Origin: Erysipelotrichaceae bacterium
GTDB taxonomy: Bacteria; Bacillota_I; Bacilli_A; Erysipelotrichales; Erysipelotrichaceae
Assembly: GCA_030533035.1 (NCBI GenBank)
Contig: JAUNJW010000011.1
Coordinates: 2,609 to 16,887, forward strand
DNA: 14,279 nucleotides
Direction of reading: 5' to 3'
Every line of letters starts with the position of its first letter. Positions within the stretch are counted from its first letter, which is position 1. Of this stretch, positions 1-6,598 are shown one piece after another. The notes beneath the pieces were generated by a model. That model was not told the DNA's origin. It did not search any database and saw only the letters and a list, made by a program, of their open reading frames with translations. A program made the position numbers and the translations under genes.

Positions 1-1475
1 TCATCCGCCTTTCTGGCCTTTGCCAGGGAAGCGGCGATGTTGGCGGCCGATTTCTCCCCGAATCCGTCCAGTCCGGCAATTTCGTCCATGTGGGCGTCAA
101 GCCGGAAGATATCGCCGTAATTATGGATCCAGCCCTCATTGATAAAACGGGAGAGAGTCTGCTCAGAGATGCCGTCGATATCCATGCCCGGCTTTGAGAC
201 AAAGCGGGTATATTTCTTCAGCTGCTTGGCCGGACACTGCAGATTTGTGCAGCGCAGCGTCTTTGTGCCGCTGTTTTCAGAGATCCGCACAGCGGTTTGC
301 GCGCCGCAGACAGGACAGCGGTCCGGAATCACGAACTGACCTTCTGTTTTTGTCACATGTATAACCTTGGGAATGATCTTGTTGGCCTTGATGACGGAAA
401 GAACCGTTCCCCTGTCACCGATATGAAGTCTTTCACATTCGCTGATATTGCATAAGGAGGCTCTTTTGACCGTTGTGCCTTCTATCTCAACCGGCCGGAA
501 TACGGCGACCGGCGTGATTGTCGAGGCGGCGCAGGACCACTCGATATATTCAAGCTCGGATTCAACCGCTTCATCCTGCCACTTGAAGGCATAGCCGGCT
601 CTTGTCGCGTGATGGCCGGTGACCGATCCGCCGGCAGCGTAGGCTGTATCATCATAGACAATGACAAGACCGTCGACCGGATACGGATTGACGCCGGAAG
701 TCACCTGTTCTGTGAAACGGGCAATCGAGGCGGTGACATTTTCAAGATCAGGGGATTCAATGGCTTCGTGGTCGACCGTCGCAAAACCCAGGCTTTCCAG
801 GTAATCCATTCTCTCCCCCCAGGGATCTATGGTCTGGTCTGTATGGACAAGTGTGAAGGGAATCCAGTGGATTTCACGCTTCCTGACTTCTTCGATATCC
901 TTCAGTGTCAGAGAGCCGGACGCCAGGTTTCTCGGGTTGGCATAATCGCCGCCCGATTCCATCCGGAATTTTTCAAAGTCAGCGTAGGAAATCACCGCTT
1001 CGCCGCGGATGACCAGATGTCCTTTTTCCTTGATTTTTGCAGGGATGCCGTGAATTGCCGGAGCCAGGTGGGTGATGTTGGTGCCGATATGGCCGTCCCC
1101 CCTGGTAACGACCTTGTTCAGTTTTCCCCGGTCATATGTAACGACCAGGGTCAGGCCGTCGAGCTTCCAGCTGATCCAGATTTTCTTTGACTGGGCCCAC
1201 TTCACCAGATCTTCCGGTTTTTTTGTCTTGGCAAGGGAAAGCGCCGCGAATTCATGTTCCTCTTTCTGGCCGGCAATATTGTCGGCGGAAACATTCATTG
1301 TCGGACTGTCTTCCAATACGGTTCCGGTTTCCTCTTCCAGCTTTTTCAGGCGGTCAAACATGGCGTCCCATTCATAGTCCGTCATCAGTTCGCCCTGACC
1401 GTTGTAATAGGAATCGGCTGCCCGGTTCAGGGTATCAACCATTTCCCTCATCAGACTCAGTCTGTCTTCACTCAT
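1..1475 (-). CDS. ligA: NAD-dependent DNA ligase, divergent LigA type (3' end beyond left edge)
   Basis: LigA seals nicks in duplex DNA during replication and repair, using NAD+ to adenylate a lysine. The frame is open from the ATG at 1473-1475 to the window edge, giving residues 1-491 of a protein usually near 650-670 residues. In order: domain Ia (about 1-70, with Y23-Y24, D33 and D37 in place and W36 where Tyr is usual), the adenylation motif SWKLDGL with nucleophile K104, VTRGDG (123-128), NPRNLASGSL (180-189), DGLVIVYDD (268-276), AFKWQ (296-300), an OB fold with ITPVAVF, a four-Cys zinc finger (C387, C390, C409, C414) and the start of the helix-hairpin-helix region (GFGEKSAANI). The usual motif IV lysine is V273, and the RTG of the OB fold is missing, so this belongs to a divergent LigA branch. 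The start is supported by AGAGGTG, which overlaps the pcrA stop codon 8 nt upstream. Co-transcription with pcrA is the common Bacillota arrangement. Identity as a LigA-family ligase is sure; activity level is not. Confidence 0.93.
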   Translation of the reverse strand, partial: MSEDRLSLMREMVDTLNRAADSYYNGQGELMTDYEWDAMFDRLKKLEEETGTVLEDSPTMNVSADNIAGQKEEHEFAALSLAKTKKPEDLVKWAQSKKIWISWKLDGLTLVVTYDRGKLNKVVTRGDGHIGTNITHLAPAIHGIPAKIKEKGHLVIRGEAVISYADFEKFRMESGGDYANPRNLASGSLTLKDIEEVRKREIHWIPFTLVHTDQTIDPWGERMDYLESLGFATVDHEAIESPDLENVTASIARFTEQVTSGVNPYPVDGLVIVYDDTAYAAGGSVTGHHATRAGYAFKWQDEAVESELEYIEWSCAASTITPVAVFRPVEIEGTTVKRASLCNISECERLHIGDRGTVLSVIKANKIIPKVIHVTKTEGQFVIPDRCPVCGAQTAVRISENSGTKTLRCTNLQCPAKQLKKYTRFVSKPGMDIDGISEQTLSRFINEGWIHNYGDIFRLDAHMDEIAGLDGFGEKSAANIAASLAKARKAD

Positions 1476-1483
1476 AGACACCT

Positions 1484-3670
1484 CTAAGAGCGCATCTGCG
1501 CTTTTTTCTTCAGGCTGGGATGGCCAGCCGCGATTTTTTTGACACCGTGCGGATACGGGAACGCGATTTCCGCAATGCCGTTCTTGCAGGAGATCACCAC
1601 TCCGTCGCCGAACTTGGCATGGGTGACCATCTCCCCTTTCTTCAGCTGGCTGACCGGTGAGTCATGCATGCGCTGGCTGAAGGTTGTCTGCTTTTCCTCA
1701 AACAGAAGCGGGGACAGCTGCACATCTGAATTGAAACGGCGGGCATCCGCGCCGAGATGCTCAATATATTCAGGATCGATTTCCCGGATAAAGCGGGAGC
1801 TGGTTCTGGGCCGCTGCAGGATATAGCTGTAGCCGCCTGCCTCACAAAGGAACAGCTTGTTTCTGGCTCTTGTGAAAGCGACATAGGCGAGCCGGCGCTC
1901 TTCCTCCACGCCGCGGCTGCCGCTGTCATTCATCGCCCGCTCATTGGGGAAAATGCCTTCGTTCAGATCGGAAATAAACACTGTGTCGAACTCAAGGCCC
2001 TTGGCGGCGTGGACTGTCATCAGCTGGACATATTCCGAGCTCAGCGTCTCATCACGGTCGCCATAGAGCGCCACCAGCTGCAGGTATTCATCCAGGGAGC
2101 TTTCCGGATAATCCTCAGCGAACTCACGGACGTCGTCGATCAGTTCCTTGAGGTTTTCAATCCGTTCTGTTTCCTTGTTTTCTTCCAGCATGGCCCGGTA
2201 GCCTGATTCATCGATAATCTTTTCAAACAGGCGGAAGACTTCCATCCCGCCGGCCGCGTCGGCGCGCCAGGTTTCAATCATGTTCACAAAGCCTTCGATT
2301 GTCTTTTTCGCCTTGCCGGAGAAGATCTCATTTCTCTTAAGAACTTCGTACATTGACACATGCGACTTCCTGGCTTCATCAGCGATGGCGTCCATGGTCT
2401 TGTTTCCGATGCCGCGCCTGGGCTTGTTGAGGATTCTCATCAGGGCCAGGTCATCGGCGCCGGCCACCATTCTCAGATAGCACAGGGCGTCCTTGACCTC
2501 CTGTCTTTCATAGAACCGGATGCCGCCGTAGATAATATAAGGAATACGGGCGTCAAGCAGGCCTTTTTCAAGAGAACGGGAAAGATAATTCGAACGGTAC
2601 AGGATGGCAATATCACGGTAGGACTTGCCTTTGCGGTGCATGTCCGAAATCTTCTGGGCAATCCAGGCTGCCTGGTATTCGTCGGAAGCGCTGGCGTAAT
2701 GGGTAATCTTCTCATCGGATTTCCGGTTTGTATAAAGGTCTTTCTTGACACGGTGCCGGTTGTTTTTGATGACTGAGTTTGCGCCGTTGAGAATTGCTTC
2801 GGTCGAACGGTAGTTCTCATTCAGGATAATCGTCTTCGCGTCGGGATAGTCCTTTGTGAAATTCATAATGATATTCACATCCGCTCCGCGCCATGTATAA
2901 ATTGTCTGGTCAGGATCGCCGACCACATACAGACTGTTCTGCGAACCTGTCAGCAATGTGATCAGCTTATACTGCACGGCGTCGATGTCCTGGAACTCAT
3001 CGACCAGGATATATTCAAACCGGCGCTGCCACTTGTTCAGCACTTCGTCAAACCGTTTGAACATCCGCACCGTCCAGAGGATCAGGTCGTCAAAATCAAG
3101 CGCGAACAGCGCTTCCTGACGGCGGATATAGTACTCATAGACTTTGGCTTTGACGGCCTCATCATAAAAGCCGCCGGCCAGGTCCTTAGCCCTTTCAACG
3201 GAAATATCCGCTGTTTTATTGTTGGAAATATAGTCAAGCATACTTCCGTAGGAATAGCTTGAAGCATCGATATTGAGCTGTTTATAGGCTTCCTTGAGAA
3301 CCGACTTCTGATCCTCGGCGTCCATAATCGTGAAATTGCGGGGATAGCCCATGGTCATGATGTCTTCCCGCAGAATCCGCACGCATAAAGAGTGGATGGT
3401 TGAAATCCACGGTTCATAAAGCCTGTCCGGCAGCATCTTCCGGATTCTTTCTTTCATTTCATTGGCCGCTTTGTTGGTGAATGTGATGGCCAGGATTCTT
3501 GTTTCCCGGACGTCCTCATCCTCGATCAGGTGGGCAATTCTCATTGTCAGCACCCGGGTTTTTCCCGACCCGGCGCCGGCAATGACACGCATATGCTGAT
3601 CGTCGCATAAAACAGCCTGTTTCTGATTTTCATTCAAACTTTCTGTATCAATCATATGCCCGGACTCCAT
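1484..3670 (-). CDS. pcrA: ATP-dependent DNA helicase PcrA/UvrD
   Basis: Superfamily 1A 3'-5' DNA helicase acting in nucleotide excision repair, plasmid replication and removal of proteins and stalled forks from DNA. The 728-residue length is normal. Visible motifs: Q motif LNENQKQAV (12-20), Walker A AGAGSGKT (31-38), motif Ia AITFTNKAANEMKER (61-75), Walker B VDEFQD (223-228), motif III QTIYTWRGAD (255-264), motif V VHAAKGLEF and motif VI VAFTRARNKL. The C-terminus carries the PcrA-type Tudor-like segment (VTHAKFGDGVV ... GVKKIAAGHPSL) that in B. subtilis contacts RNA polymerase. The start is uncertain: the ATG at 3670 has GAGGGG 11 nt upstream, but a second ATG at 3655 (residue 6) has GGAG 9 nt upstream and gives an equally normal N-terminus. 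First gene of an operon with ligA. Confidence 0.97.
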   Translation of the reverse strand: MESGHMIDTESLNENQKQAVLCDDQHMRVIAGAGSGKTRVLTMRIAHLIEDEDVRETRILAITFTNKAANEMKERIRKMLPDRLYEPWISTIHSLCVRILREDIMTMGYPRNFTIMDAEDQKSVLKEAYKQLNIDASSYSYGSMLDYISNNKTADISVERAKDLAGGFYDEAVKAKVYEYYIRRQEALFALDFDDLILWTVRMFKRFDEVLNKWQRRFEYILVDEFQDIDAVQYKLITLLTGSQNSLYVVGDPDQTIYTWRGADVNIIMNFTKDYPDAKTIILNENYRSTEAILNGANSVIKNNRHRVKKDLYTNRKSDEKITHYASASDEYQAAWIAQKISDMHRKGKSYRDIAILYRSNYLSRSLEKGLLDARIPYIIYGGIRFYERQEVKDALCYLRMVAGADDLALMRILNKPRRGIGNKTMDAIADEARKSHVSMYEVLKRNEIFSGKAKKTIEGFVNMIETWRADAAGGMEVFRLFEKIIDESGYRAMLEENKETERIENLKELIDDVREFAEDYPESSLDEYLQLVALYGDRDETLSSEYVQLMTVHAAKGLEFDTVFISDLNEGIFPNERAMNDSGSRGVEEERRLAYVAFTRARNKLFLCEAGGYSYILQRPRTSSRFIREIDPEYIEHLGADARRFNSDVQLSPLLFEEKQTTFSQRMHDSPVSQLKKGEMVTHAKFGDGVVISCKNGIAEIAFPYPHGVKKIAAGHPSLKKKAQMRS

Positions 3671-3674
3671 GTCT

Positions 3675-3698
3675 GTCTGTTCCCCTCACGGGACAGAC
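3675..3698 (-). promoter_or_regulatory. hairpin in the pcrA leader covering the upstream SD
   Basis: Read on the minus strand, GTCTGTCCC pairs with GGG and ACAGAC across a GTGA loop, with a two-base GA bulge, making a 9-bp stem. It would lie almost at the 5' end of the pcrA mRNA and includes the GAGGGG that serves the 3670 start. It either limits translation from that start or indicates that the 3655 start is the real one. The pairing is seen; the role is inferred. Confidence 0.45.
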
Positions 3699-3707
3699 TC
3701 AGGCCAC

Positions 3708-3716
3708 ATTATACCA
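3708..3716 (-). promoter_or_regulatory. extended -10 promoter of pcrA-ligA
   Basis: The minus strand reads TGGTATAAT, a perfect TATAAT (3713 down to 3708) with the TG extension, so only a weak -35 is needed; I see no good -35. The predicted transcript starts near 3701, about 30 nt before the 3670 ATG. Confidence 0.7.
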
Positions 3717-3776
3717 TACCAGCCGCCGGGCTCATGGCCATTAAACATGTCAGGGTGAGAAATTCCACAGACCGCA

Positions 3777-3785
3777 TGATATAAT
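3777..3785 (+). promoter_or_regulatory. extended -10 promoter of the methyltransferase operon
   Basis: TGATATAAT gives a perfect TATAAT at 3780-3785 with a TG extension. A weak -35-like GTGAGA lies at 3755-3760, 19 nt away. The ATG follows only 17 nt after the -10, so the predicted leader is about 10 nt and barely holds the AGAGG ribosome binding site (3791-3795). Confidence 0.65.
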
Positions 3786-3802
3786 ACCCAAGAGGTCCGA
3801 AT

Positions 3803-4681
3803 ATGTTACGAAAAGCAGATCAGTGGAGTGATTACTCCTGTATAGATGCCGGTGACGGCGAGAAGCTGGAACAGTGGCAGGGAATCATCCTGCGCCGTCC
3901 CGACCCCCAGGCCATCTGGCCGGCAGAAAAAGAAAAAGGCGTCTGGCGCAGGGCTGACGCCGTCTATCACCGCTCAAACAAAGGCGGCGGCAGCTGGGAG
4001 TACAGAAAGAAGCTTCCCGAGTCCTGGACAGTCAATTATAAAGGCCTGACATTCAAGGTTTCCCCGACCGGCTTCAAGCATACCGGGCTGTTCCCGGAGC
4101 AGGCGGTCAACTGGGACTGGATGAGCGATCTCATCAGGAAATATCCTGATGAGGAAATCCGTGTCCTGAACCTGTTTGCCTATACCGGCGGCGCCACCAT
4201 GGCATGCGCGGCAGCCGGTGCGGCGGAAGTCGTCCATGTCGACGCGGCGAAAGGAATGGTTCAGTGGGCCAAGGAAAACCGCGATCTCTGCGGACTGCAG
4301 GAAAAGAAAATCCGCTTCATTGTCGATGACTGCCTGAAATTTGTCGAACGCGAAAAAAGAAGAGGCCGCACCTACCACGGCATCCTCATGGATCCGCCCA
4401 GCTACGGCCGCGGACCGGACGGCGAGATGTGGAAGTTCGAAAAGGAAATCGCCGGCCTGATCAGCGCCTGTGTGGACATCCTGGATGAACATGCCCTCTT
4501 CTTCCTGATCAACAGCTACACAACCGGCTTCTCCTCCATCGTGCTGGAAAACATGATGAAGACAATGATCCTGCCGGATCATCCCGACGGAACCGTGGAA
4601 ACCGGCGAAGTCGCCCTGCCGGTTGAAAACCGCGATCTCCTGCTGCCGTGCGGAATCTTCGGCCGCTGGCAGCGGCTATGA
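3803..4681 (+). CDS. class I SAM-dependent methyltransferase, probably of rRNA
   Basis: A Rossmann-fold methyltransferase that takes its methyl group from S-adenosylmethionine. It resembles the COG1092/RlmI-RlmK group of 23S rRNA methyltransferases; the target base cannot be read from the sequence. Length is 292 residues, shorter than RlmI because no PUA domain is seen. The N-terminal part (1-100) includes the family block FKHTGLFPEQAVNWDW (91-106). Motif I is VLNLFAYTGG (121-130), the ribose-binding acid is D147 in VHVDAAKG, and the catalytic-face motif IV is DPPSYGRG (197-204). The start is set by AGAGG 7 nt upstream and a promoter just before it. Its stop overlaps the start of the pseudouridine synthase (ATGA), which supports a shared role in rRNA modification. 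The enzyme class is secure; the substrate is inferred. Confidence 0.88.
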   Translation: MLRKADQWSDYSCIDAGDGEKLEQWQGIILRRPDPQAIWPAEKEKGVWRRADAVYHRSNKGGGSWEYRKKLPESWTVNYKGLTFKVSPTGFKHTGLFPEQAVNWDWMSDLIRKYPDEEIRVLNLFAYTGGATMACAAAGAAEVVHVDAAKGMVQWAKENRDLCGLQEKKIRFIVDDCLKFVEREKRRGRTYHGILMDPPSYGRGPDGEMWKFEKEIAGLISACVDILDEHALFFLINSYTTGFSSIVLENMMKTMILPDHPDGTVETGEVALPVENRDLLLPCGIFGRWQRL

Positions 4682-5343
4682 TCCGCGTTCTCTATGAGGA
4701 CAACCACGTCCTCTGTGTTGAAAAACCGGTCAATGTCCCGAGCGCTCCCGATGAGTCCGGCGACGAAAACATGCTGGATCTGTGCCGGGAGTATATAAAG
4801 GAGAAATATAACAAGCCCGGCAATGTGTACATGGGTCTTGTCCACCGGCTCGACCGGCCGGTCGGCGGGGTCATGGTCTTTGCCAGAACCTCCAAGGCTG
4901 CCTCAAGGCTGTCCGACGCGGTGCGCACCCATGCGATGCACAAGCAATACCTGGCTGTCCTTGACGGCATCCCGGAAAAGAAATCCGGAATCCTGAAGGA
5001 TTATCTCGTAAAAGACACAAAGACCAATACGGTCCGGGTCACCGATGAGGCCCATGGCAAATACAGCGAACTCGCCTATGAAGTCCTTGCCGAAAAAAAC
5101 GGCATGGCCCTGGTCAGGGTGAACCTGAAGACAGGCCGCTCCCACCAGATCCGGGTCCAGTTCGCCAGCCGGAACCTGCCGCTGGTATTTGACCAGCGCT
5201 ACAATCCAGGCACAAAAAAAGGACAGATTGCCCTCTATGCCTGCCGGCTGGAATTCCCGCATCCTACTCAGAAAACTCCGGTTGTGGTCACCCACACACC
5301 GCCTGATGTTTATCCATGGAATCTGTTTGAGGTACTGAAATGA
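4678..5343 (+). CDS. RluA-family pseudouridine synthase
   Basis: Converts specific uridines in rRNA (or tRNA) to pseudouridine. The 221-residue protein is the catalytic RluA domain alone with no S4 RNA-binding domain. The N-terminus YEDNHVLCVEKPVNV (6-20) is typical of the family. The active-site block HRLDRPVGG holds the catalytic aspartate D59, and KTGRSHQIRVQF is the conserved C-terminal substrate-binding motif. I chose the ATG at 4678 because it begins right at the conserved fold and forms an ATGA overlap with the upstream stop; a GTG at 4648 would add 10 residues inside the previous gene and matches nothing in the family. No strong SD is visible, so translation probably depends on coupling to the methyltransferase. 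Which uridine is modified is unknown. Confidence 0.93.
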   Translation: MIRVLYEDNHVLCVEKPVNVPSAPDESGDENMLDLCREYIKEKYNKPGNVYMGLVHRLDRPVGGVMVFARTSKAASRLSDAVRTHAMHKQYLAVLDGIPEKKSGILKDYLVKDTKTNTVRVTDEAHGKYSELAYEVLAEKNGMALVRVNLKTGRSHQIRVQFASRNLPLVFDQRYNPGTKKGQIALYACRLEFPHPTQKTPVVVTHTPPDVYPWNLFEVLK

Positions 5344-6530
5344 GCACAAAGAAAAAGAATACGGTCAGAAAGAAAACGGTAAAAAGAAAACCGAAAAGAA
5401 GAATCCGCTGGGGCGTGGTGCTGGCGCCGTTCGTCCTCGTCGCGCTGATCGTCCTTCTTGTGAAACTGCCGGGAATGATGACAAATTCAAAACTGAAAAA
5501 ACTCGGCTACGCGGAAGAAGAAATTACCGCCATAAAGGAAGCGGAGCTGACGGATACCATTCTCAAAGGCCAGTATTATTCCAGAACGCTGGCTGACGCG
5601 ATTGTCAAAGGCACGCTCAGGAAAGGATATATTCCCCTGTATGTCACCATTGACGACGCAAAGAAACTGACGGACAGATACTTCCTGCTCTATGCCCGTC
5701 TGGAAGATATGGGTTATGAAGAGGACCAGCTGCTCAACCTGTTCAGATCCCTGGAATTCAATGAGATCACACCGCTGCTCGTCTCGGATTATCAATGGGA
5801 CGAAAACGTATATATCGCCGACATGGCGGAAGTACGCAGCGGCAGCTTCGACGTTCCCTTCGATGAATATCACACCAGCTACAAAGACGCCAGGGAAGTG
5901 ACAGACCCTTCCGAAACAACGGTTCTTGTCAACAAGACATGGTATCTGCCGGCCGACTATGTGCCCGGCAATCTGACCGGGGTCAGCACGGAATACGCGG
6001 TTGACGGAATGCGCATGACCAAAGGCGCCGCCAACGCGGTCGTGGACATGTGCATGGCCGGCATCAACAGCGGCAACGCCTTCTTCGTCGCGGGTTCCTA
6101 CCAGACCTACGAAACAATCCAGAAATCCTATGACTACTTTGTCAAAACCGAAGGTGAACGATCCGCTGACCTGATGGTCGGCAAACCCGGCTTCAATGAA
6201 TTCCAGACCGGACTGGCCTGCACATTCGCCGCCACCTATGAAGAGTACGAGGATTTCCGCACCACCGACTGCTTCAAATGGCTGCAGGCAAACTCCTATA
6301 AATTCGGCTTTGTGGAAAGAGCGCCTCTCAAAAAGGAATGGATCACCGGCCTTGAGGAGGACGCCACCTATTTCCGCTATGTCGGCAAAGAACTTGCCGG
6401 CCAGATTTACAGAAGCAGGCTGACCTTCGACGAATACTGGAACCTGGTTCTCAAGGACTGGGATCACGAAGACGTAAAGCCTTCCGATCAGATTATCGAA
6501 AATGCCGCGGCTGAATTTGCCGGAAACTGA
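5340..6530 (+). CDS. membrane-anchored M15/VanY-like protein, zinc site lost
   Basis: Active M15B enzymes trim the terminal D-Ala of peptidoglycan stem peptides outside the cell. This 396-residue protein has a Lys/Arg-rich cytoplasmic tail (3-23), one membrane segment (about 24-44), a helical linker with two LGY/MGY-E-E repeats (53-63 and 121-131), and an M15-like domain (about 195-370) recognised by VNKTWYLPADYVPGNL, GKPGFNEFQTGLA, WLQANSYKFGFVER and FRYVGKELA. The metal site is gone: the usual SEHQTGLAxD is NEFQTGLACT (His to F288, Asp to T295), and the usual EPWHFRYVG is DATYFRYVG (Glu to D341, His to Y344). The YRS arginine is Q255. The protein is therefore probably not a zinc peptidase and may bind cell wall or act as a regulator. 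The ATG overlaps the rluA-type stop (ATGA), with GAGG just upstream. Fold is confident, function unknown. Confidence 0.85.
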   Translation: MSTKKKNTVRKKTVKRKPKRRIRWGVVLAPFVLVALIVLLVKLPGMMTNSKLKKLGYAEEEITAIKEAELTDTILKGQYYSRTLADAIVKGTLRKGYIPLYVTIDDAKKLTDRYFLLYARLEDMGYEEDQLLNLFRSLEFNEITPLLVSDYQWDENVYIADMAEVRSGSFDVPFDEYHTSYKDAREVTDPSETTVLVNKTWYLPADYVPGNLTGVSTEYAVDGMRMTKGAANAVVDMCMAGINSGNAFFVAGSYQTYETIQKSYDYFVKTEGERSADLMVGKPGFNEFQTGLACTFAATYEEYEDFRTTDCFKWLQANSYKFGFVERAPLKKEWITGLEEDATYFRYVGKELAGQIYRSRLTFDEYWNLVLKDWDHEDVKPSDQIIENAAAEFAGN

Positions 6531-6536
6531 TCACAG

Positions 6537-6586
6537 AAAAAAAACAGATGAGTCTCAGAAATGTTTCTGCAGATTCATCTGTTTTT
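6537..6586. terminator. bidirectional terminator between convergent genes
   Basis: A 12-bp outer stem AAAAACAGATGA (6540-6551) pairs with TCATCTGTTTTT (6575-6586). It encloses further pairing (GTCT with AGAT, CAGAA with TTCTG) around a small loop, with one bulged C. There is a T run on the right and eight A's (6537-6544) on the left, so it can end transcription from the M15-like gene (stop at 6530) and from the Na/Pi symporter (stop at 6599). Confidence 0.9.
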
Positions 6587-6598
6587 GTATGTTTTGCT

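Noticed and set aside
609..1190. 193-codon plus-strand frame at the left
   Set aside because: It is antisense to ligA, whose motifs are read clearly on the minus strand.
4648..4677. GTG start extending the pseudouridine synthase by 10 residues
   Set aside because: The extension lies inside the methyltransferase gene, matches nothing in the family, and the ATG at 4678 gives the usual ATGA coupling.
5487..6467. 326-codon open frame on the minus strand inside the M15-like gene
   Set aside because: It is antisense to a clear family member, has no ribosome binding site, and its translation has no recognisable domain; it is a codon-bias shadow.
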